From: Bdellovibrio bacteriovorus
GTDB lineage: Bacteria; Bdellovibrionota; Bdellovibrionia; Bdellovibrionales; Bdellovibrionaceae
Reading direction: 5' to 3'
NCBI RefSeq assembly: GCF_001592745.1
Contig: NZ_LUKD01000001.1
Location: forward strand, 2,017,890-2,081,889
Length of the DNA: 64,000 nucleotides
A program made the position numbers and the translations under genes. The notes beneath the pieces were generated by a model. That model saw only the letters and a program-made list of their open reading frames with translations, made no database searches and was not told the DNA's origin. Each line of letters begins with the position of its first letter. Positions within the stretch are counted from its first letter, which is position 1. This document shows, piece after piece, positions 59,204 to 64,000 of the stretch.

Positions 59204-60271
59204 ATGAAACACCTACTTTCAAAAACATTGATATTGATATTCACGATTCTTATTTTTGCCGGTTGCAGCGGTGGCGGAAGCGGACAGAAAATTGTCGGAC
59301 GCGATCAGTTTGTATACGTATTGAGCCGCGGCGATAGCAAGATTTATCAGTATCATCTTTCCAAGGACGGTGAGCTTTCACCATTGTCAGCTCCCACAAT
59401 CAACACTGGAACTATGCCTTCTTTCATGATCATGGACAGTTCACAGCAGTATTTATATGTCGCAGATGAATACGATAATACTATTTCCCAATTTAAAATT
59501 GGTACGGATGGTGTGTTGACGGAGATCGCATCAGCCATCGCAACCGAGGATACTCCTGTTCATCTTGCATTAAGTCCCGACGCGAAATTTCTGTATGCTT
59601 CAAGTATGACCGAACCGAACATCACGCGCTTTTCGATCAGCGATGATGGGACTTTGAGTTTGAGCGGTTTCATTCCATACGCAGATTCATCTTTAGGAAT
59701 TCATGTTTCTCCGTCAGGGGAATATGTATACGTCATCAGTCACTACAACGATTCTATTGCCCAGTTTCGTTGGCAGGCTGATGGAAGTTTTCAACCCTTG
59801 AGTCCGGCTTCGGTTCAAGCAGAAAGCTGCCCATCGGGTCCCGTCGGCGTAACTGCCTTGAAGCAAGGATCTTTTTTGTATGCAGCAAGTTGCTGGACGG
59901 ATTTAGTGGAATCTTTTGCAATAGAGGCTGATGGCACCCTGACTAAGAAAGCCACCGTCTCCACGGGAGTCGCTCCTCAGGGACTGCTGATTTCAGGAAG
60001 TCAGATGTTCGTTGCAAATTCAGGAAGCAGCGATATTTCGTTGTATTCCATTCAGCAGGATGGATCCTTGATTCACCAATCACCCACGTCGGTCGCCGCC
60101 GGAATAGCTCCCGTCGGTATGACAGTGGATGCTGCGAATACTTTTGCCTATGTTCTTGATTCCGCTACCGATCAGATCATGCGCTACAAACTTTCTATCT
60201 ATGGGTTGGTCAAGGACGACGCATTTTCAATAGCGACGGGCGGGTATCCTGTACAAATTTTGATGAAGTGA
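59204..60271 (+). CDS. lactonase-type seven-bladed beta-propeller lipoprotein
   Basis: The 355-residue product has a lipobox LIFAGC (Cys21). The body repeats a blade of about 45 residues (QFVYVLSRGDSKIYQYHLSK, YLYVADEYDNTISQFKIG, FLYASSMTEPNITRFSIS, and so on), as in the 6-phosphogluconolactonase/YncE group. The enzyme may hydrolyse a lactone or only bind a ligand; the active residues cannot be judged by eye. GGGAG precedes the ATG. Confidence 0.78.
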   Translation: MKHLLSKTLILIFTILIFAGCSGGGSGQKIVGRDQFVYVLSRGDSKIYQYHLSKDGELSPLSAPTINTGTMPSFMIMDSSQQYLYVADEYDNTISQFKIGTDGVLTEIASAIATEDTPVHLALSPDAKFLYASSMTEPNITRFSISDDGTLSLSGFIPYADSSLGIHVSPSGEYVYVISHYNDSIAQFRWQADGSFQPLSPASVQAESCPSGPVGVTALKQGSFLYAASCWTDLVESFAIEADGTLTKKATVSTGVAPQGLLISGSQMFVANSGSSDISLYSIQQDGSLIHQSPTSVAAGIAPVGMTVDAANTFAYVLDSATDQIMRYKLSIYGLVKDDAFSIATGGYPVQILMK

Positions 60272-60576
60272 CTCGATATTGATCATTCATGGAACGGTAA
60301 GGAACACTCTATTGCCAAGTCGAGTTTGTTGCTCGCGGTGACCGAATTTCTTTCGTTCAGATGAAATAGAAATATGAGTGGGAACTCACTCTTTAAAAAA
60401 GCTAGATCCTTGGTTTTCCGAGGGAAAATTTTAAGTTTATAATACTCTTACATGAGTGTTTGTTTACGGACCTCGCGAAATCAAACGAATGGCCTTGAGA
60501 GGATTTTCTCACATTGTCGCTGTCTCAGGATAAGAACTGAGCGATATTCGCAGAACATAATACCCCTAACGGGACT
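60272..60576. other. intergenic region before the giant surface protein gene
   Basis: No ORF with a ribosome-binding site was seen. It holds TGAGT-GGGA-ACTCA (60375-60388) and TTTTCC-GAG-GGAAAA followed by TTTT (60414-60432), either of which may end the propeller gene transcript. TATAAT at 60438-60443 lacks a matching -35. Confidence 0.5.
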
Positions 60577-60604
60577 TTAACACTTCGTGAGGAATTCCCG
60601 ATAA
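60577..60604 (+). promoter_or_regulatory. candidate sigma-28 (FliA) promoter
   Basis: TTAACACT, a 12-nt spacer and CCCGATAA (60597-60604), with 10 nt to the start codon at 60615. Spacing and position are the same as at the papain-like protease and flaG promoters; the -35 is weaker (TTAA kept). Confidence 0.5.
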
Positions 60605-60614
60605 ATAAAGAGTC

Positions 60615-63600
60615 ATGTTCTGGGTTTACACGCAGGAAGTCCTGCTTTCATCTATTCTTGAACGTTGCCGCTGGGTCGGGAATTTGTTTGTCGCAGTCAT
60701 TGCTGCGACAATTTTGTCGTCTTGTACGCTTGATACTCAATTGATAAGTGGCAAATCTCTCGAATTTTTCTCGGTAACTAGTGAAAGTGAAGGCCGTATA
60801 AATGGAAGCAACATGGCGGCAACTCCATTCAAAGGAAGCTGCGTTCCTGGTTCTAAAGTTACGATTACAGAAGCCACGGCAATACTAAATCATGAATTCA
60901 CATGTGATAACACCGGTTCTTGGTCGCGATCTTTGGACCTTTCGGTGTTACCTGCAAACTATATTGGGGAACTTGTTTTTACGATGATTGCGCCCACGGG
61001 GCAGTCCTTTGAACAGAAGTATCCAGTAGAAAAAGATGTCGTGCCTCCAACCGTCACGATAGATGCGCCAGTTGCCGTGACGCCAATGAATGAAGGTTCT
61101 TATCCGATCACGGGAAATTGTTCTGAAAATGGAAAAACAGTGACGCTGATCGCGGGAACAATTTCCACAACAACGGTCTGTACTGCGGGAGCCTACTCTG
61201 CGAATTTAGATGTATCATCGGTCTTGAGTTCACCTATTTCAATTTCAGCGTCGCTAGTCGATGCGGCGGGTAATGTTGGAAATGCTTCGGCTTCAGCATC
61301 TCGCACCGGTGCTCCTCCTGTTATCACGTCTTTTGCGCTAAATAATGGGAATACAGTAACAACCAATAACGTTGTGACTGTCGATATGTCCGTCACTGAT
61401 GTGACAGAAATGTATCTTACCGAAGTCGCTGGCTGTGCATCGGGTGGAAGTTGGGTTTCATATTCCGCAACTGCGTCTTGGACTTTGCCGGCTCTGAATG
61501 CGACGAACACATTGTATGCGAAATTTAGAAATGCTTCGGGCGAAACCCTATGTGTTTCTGACAGCATTGTTCACGATTCTACGTCCCCAACGATTACGAT
61601 TGATTCTCCGGCAGCAAATAGCTATGTGAATATCGCCAATGTTTCGGCCTTCACCATCAGCGGAAGTTGTTCTGAATTAAATCGTTCCATCACAATTACA
61701 GGCCCAAGCGGATACACCGCGACCACGACTTGTTTGGGAACTTCGTATTCTGCGATTTTAGATTTAACGGCGCTTCCTCAGGGGAACTTCATTCTTTCAG
61801 CTTCTTTGTCAGATGAAGCGGGAAATTCGGGTTCTGCGAATTCTGCCAACTATATTAAAGATACGGCTGCACCGGCGGCGGGAACAATCACAATCAATAG
61901 CGGTCAAGCGGGTACAACGAATCTCAATGTGACGTTAACTGTCTCGAATGTCGCTGGCACATCGGAATATTACATCACGAATGCTGCTGACTGTAGTTCT
62001 GGAGGAGTCTGGGAAAGTTATGTGGCATCAAAGGCCTGGGTCTTACCAACAGCCAATGCCACGAACACTGTTCGCATGAAACGCCGGGATACGGCTGGAA
62101 ATGAGTCGAGCTGTACGTCCGACTCTATCGTTCATACGAGCTCGGTGCCTAGCTTGTCCTTAGCGTCACCGACGGCGGGTTCATATATCGGCTTGATGAA
62201 CGCGGCCTCGTTCACGGTCTCTGGAGCCTGTTCAGAAGAAGGTATCGCAGTGACATTGACAGCGAATGGAGTCACGCAAACATCACCTCCGCTTTGTACA
62301 GGAGGCTCTTGGACAAAAACTTTAAATCTTTCTTCAGGAACTTATGGGCAGGGCAATGTGACTGTCGTCGCCAACCACGCTCGTATGACGGGTGTCGCGG
62401 CTCCCTCGGTAACAGTTGTTTTTGTTAAAGACACGGTAGCACCGACGGCAACGATGGCCATCAATAACGGTGATGCCTACACAAATAACTTAGCTGCGAC
62501 GCTGAACCTTTCAATGGCGGGTGGTGCGACAGAAATGTACATTACCAACAACGCGCTTTGCCTGACTGGAGGCACTTGGGAGCCGTTTGCTGTTACGAAA
62601 TCTTGGACGCTTCCTACAGCGAACGACAACAACTGGATTTACTATAAAGCTCGCGATGCGGCTGGTAACGAGACGAATTGTTTGTCGGATACGATTATCC
62701 ACGACACCGTCATTCCTTCTCTCGCAGTTACCATGGCAGTTGGTACGTATATTAATGGTGTCAACCAAACGGCTTTCGAAATTACTGGGACTTGTTCTGA
62801 ATACGGTCGACCGATCACTCTTTCTTTGGCAGGAGAACCAAGTATCACCGGAACAACAACATGTGCCGGCGGCTTTTGGTCAATGACAGTAAATGCTAGC
62901 GGTATTGCAGATAATACTTCGTCGACCTATTCATTCAGTTTCGTTCATACTCGCCCGAGCGGAAATATGATAACGGCCTTTGGCCATTTCTATAAGGATA
63001 CGGTTCCTCCTGGCAATGCGACACTGACGAATGCTCCTTCCGGAACGAATGCAAATAGTGCCCTGAACGTGACGGTGGGTGGAGCGGGCGTGAATCTATT
63101 TAAATATTTCCTGATCCGTCCAGGAGAAACAAATTCGTGTTCGGCACCTACGAGCTACTTGGGAAGCGATAACTTCCTGTCTTCGACGATTTCAGACCGA
63201 ATCCTGGTGAATGGTGATTACAAACTTTGTGTTTGGGGTCGCGATACAGCGGGTAATTGGTCTCCGGCACATACGGAAGCTTCATGGACTCGGGATGCTT
63301 TGACCGCCGTGATTACAGGAGCGCCCACAGGAGTTTCATCAGCAACTTCTGTCAATATCACGGTTTCAGGAACAAGCGTTACGCAGTATAAGAAGGCATT
63401 TATCACATCAGGCACTTGTGCGACGGCGACTTACAGTGGGCAAGTTCCAGTGGGAACTGCGATCACTGACAATATCAGTGCGATTCCGAATGGTCCTGTC
63501 ACTTTATGTGTGATTGGTTCAGATACTTTCGGTACTTGGCAGTCAGAAACGGCGGCGACAGAAGTTACTTGGATTAAAGATGCTATTTCAACAGTGCAGA

Positions 63601-64000
63601 TTACTTCTGCCTCGCAGAATAGAGTGAACGAAGGTGACAGCGGCCAAAATATCACCTTCACCATCAATCCTGTTAAAAACTATGACGTCATCGTTTACTA
63701 CAAAGTTACTGGAGATGCGTTAAATTCAACTCATCATAATTTGAGTTCGGGTTCCGTGACGATTCCTGCGAATACGGCTTCAGCTACAATCACGGCGAAC
63801 TTTCCAGACAATGCACTCGTAGAAGGCGAAAAAGTTCTGAACGTGCACATCACTCGTACTTCGACGATTGCGGCAATCCTTGGTATTAACTATCAAGCAC
63901 AGTACTTCATTGCGGATGATGAAAAGAATTTGAAAGTGACGGCGGTTGCACTGAACCAAAGACACTCTTGCGCGATTTTATCGGATGGATTTATTCGTTG
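60615..64000 (+). CDS. giant surface lipoprotein with Ig-like, Calx-beta and RCC1-type repeats (partial, 3' end outside window)
   Basis: The frame is open from ATG 60615 to the right edge (1128 codons plus two bases). A lipobox TILSSC gives Cys37. From about residue 60 to 990 two kinds of Ig-like module alternate: one with G-x-C-S-E (ITGNCSEN, ISGSCSEL, VSGACSEE, ITGTCSEY) and one with TEMYIT-type starts, paired cysteines, LPTAN and a DTIIHDT-type exit. A Calx-beta domain follows (RVNEGDSGQNITFTI to FIADDEK), and the window ends at an RCC1-type repeat (RHSCAILSDGFIRC). This predicts a long adhesin-like stalk on the cell surface. No strong ribosome-binding site precedes the ATG. Confidence 0.8.
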   Translation, partial: MFWVYTQEVLLSSILERCRWVGNLFVAVIAATILSSCTLDTQLISGKSLEFFSVTSESEGRINGSNMAATPFKGSCVPGSKVTITEATAILNHEFTCDNTGSWSRSLDLSVLPANYIGELVFTMIAPTGQSFEQKYPVEKDVVPPTVTIDAPVAVTPMNEGSYPITGNCSENGKTVTLIAGTISTTTVCTAGAYSANLDVSSVLSSPISISASLVDAAGNVGNASASASRTGAPPVITSFALNNGNTVTTNNVVTVDMSVTDVTEMYLTEVAGCASGGSWVSYSATASWTLPALNATNTLYAKFRNASGETLCVSDSIVHDSTSPTITIDSPAANSYVNIANVSAFTISGSCSELNRSITITGPSGYTATTTCLGTSYSAILDLTALPQGNFILSASLSDEAGNSGSANSANYIKDTAAPAAGTITINSGQAGTTNLNVTLTVSNVAGTSEYYITNAADCSSGGVWESYVASKAWVLPTANATNTVRMKRRDTAGNESSCTSDSIVHTSSVPSLSLASPTAGSYIGLMNAASFTVSGACSEEGIAVTLTANGVTQTSPPLCTGGSWTKTLNLSSGTYGQGNVTVVANHARMTGVAAPSVTVVFVKDTVAPTATMAINNGDAYTNNLAATLNLSMAGGATEMYITNNALCLTGGTWEPFAVTKSWTLPTANDNNWIYYKARDAAGNETNCLSDTIIHDTVIPSLAVTMAVGTYINGVNQTAFEITGTCSEYGRPITLSLAGEPSITGTTTCAGGFWSMTVNASGIADNTSSTYSFSFVHTRPSGNMITAFGHFYKDTVPPGNATLTNAPSGTNANSALNVTVGGAGVNLFKYFLIRPGETNSCSAPTSYLGSDNFLSSTISDRILVNGDYKLCVWGRDTAGNWSPAHTEASWTRDALTAVITGAPTGVSSATSVNITVSGTSVTQYKKAFITSGTCATATYSGQVPVGTAITDNISAIPNGPVTLCVIGSDTFGTWQSETAATEVTWIKDAISTVQITSASQNRVNEGDSGQNITFTINPVKNYDVIVYYKVTGDALNSTHHNLSSGSVTIPANTASATITANFPDNALVEGEKVLNVHITRTSTIAAILGINYQAQYFIADDEKNLKVTAVALNQRHSCAILSDGFIR

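Noticed and set aside
58940-59212. N-terminal extension of the KH gene
   Set aside because: It runs through four hairpins, lacks a ribosome-binding site, and KH homologues of this type are about 80-120 residues.
60438-60443. TATAAT before the giant surface gene
   Set aside because: No acceptable -35 at 16-18 nt, and it is 170 nt from the start codon.
1-64000. tRNA, rRNA, CRISPR arrays, insertion sequences, prophage genes
   Set aside because: No cloverleaf with T-loop, no regular direct repeats with spacers and no transposase or phage-like proteins were seen by eye.

Overview
The window looks like a chromosomal segment of a motile, didermic Gram-negative bacterium, most likely a Bdellovibrio or close relative (Bdellovibrionota). 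This is inferred from gene content: flagellar cap and chaperone genes, Pal/CpoB-type envelope lipoproteins, a gene-dense layout with many 1-8 nt overlaps, and many small secreted or lipobox-bearing proteins. No tRNA, rRNA, insertion sequence or CRISPR array was seen.

Layout. 1-2.1 kb: the 5' part of a sugar-dehydrogenase-like lipoprotein (cut by the window edge), a small secreted protein and a secreted papain-like protease. 2.1-4.9 kb: late flagellar genes flaG-like, fliD, fliS and a FliT-like chaperone. 5.0-15.1 kb: a long co-directional cluster with a TPR protein, a MAF-like Rossmann protein, two GT9 glycosyltransferases with long C-terminal extensions, a nested small ORF, a histidine kinase/response regulator pair, then rsmD, coaD and an aminotransferase. 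Its position suggests flagellin or surface glycosylation joined to housekeeping genes. 15.1-23 kb: VWA lipoprotein, DUF2802-type protein, small secreted proteins (one a cysteine repeat with 13-residue period) and a 980-residue protease/beta-propeller/outer-membrane-barrel protein. 23-26.9 kb: pal, a DUF4398-like lipoprotein, cpoB-like, tsaD, rsmA, smpB in one operon. 27-36 kb: a HAMP-like protein, a hendecad-repeat protein, PilZ and FtsJ-type genes, a lysozyme-like secreted protein, marR, map, nnrD and a predicted outer membrane barrel. 36-47.5 kb: a 29-codon micro-gene, Nudix, PepSY plus cytochrome b, hemolysin III family, MFS, RRM protein, a divergent TetR/aminoglycoside-kinase pair, hutD, a trans-sulfuration enzyme, a 3D-domain protein, a degenerate PilZ protein. 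47.5-60.3 kb: lipoprotein, trmO, eukaryote-like ileS, a chemoreceptor with a c-type-heme-like sensor, thiol redox pair, HTH-TPR regulator, KH protein, propeller lipoprotein. 60.6 kb to the end: the first 1128 codons of a giant surface lipoprotein with Ig-like, Calx-beta and RCC1-type repeats.

The most interesting theme is a set of candidate flagellar-sigma (FliA, sigma-28) promoters. One, at 36024-36050, has the exact GCCGATAA box and an 11-nt spacer and drives a transcription unit of about 175 nt with a strong ribosome-binding site, a 29-residue ORF and a strong terminator. Three others sit at nearly identical distance, 9-10 nt, in front of the start codons of the papain-like protease, flaG and the giant surface protein. 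They imply almost leaderless transcripts and link a secreted protease and an adhesin-like protein to the late flagellar programme. Other features worth attention are an unlisted 38-residue membrane mini-protein, an apparent AUC start codon in the hemolysin III gene, a 28-bp palindrome between tetR and the kinase gene, and four consecutive hairpins upstream of the KH-domain gene. All promoter, operator and RNA-structure calls rest on visual pattern matching and have not been tested by computation.
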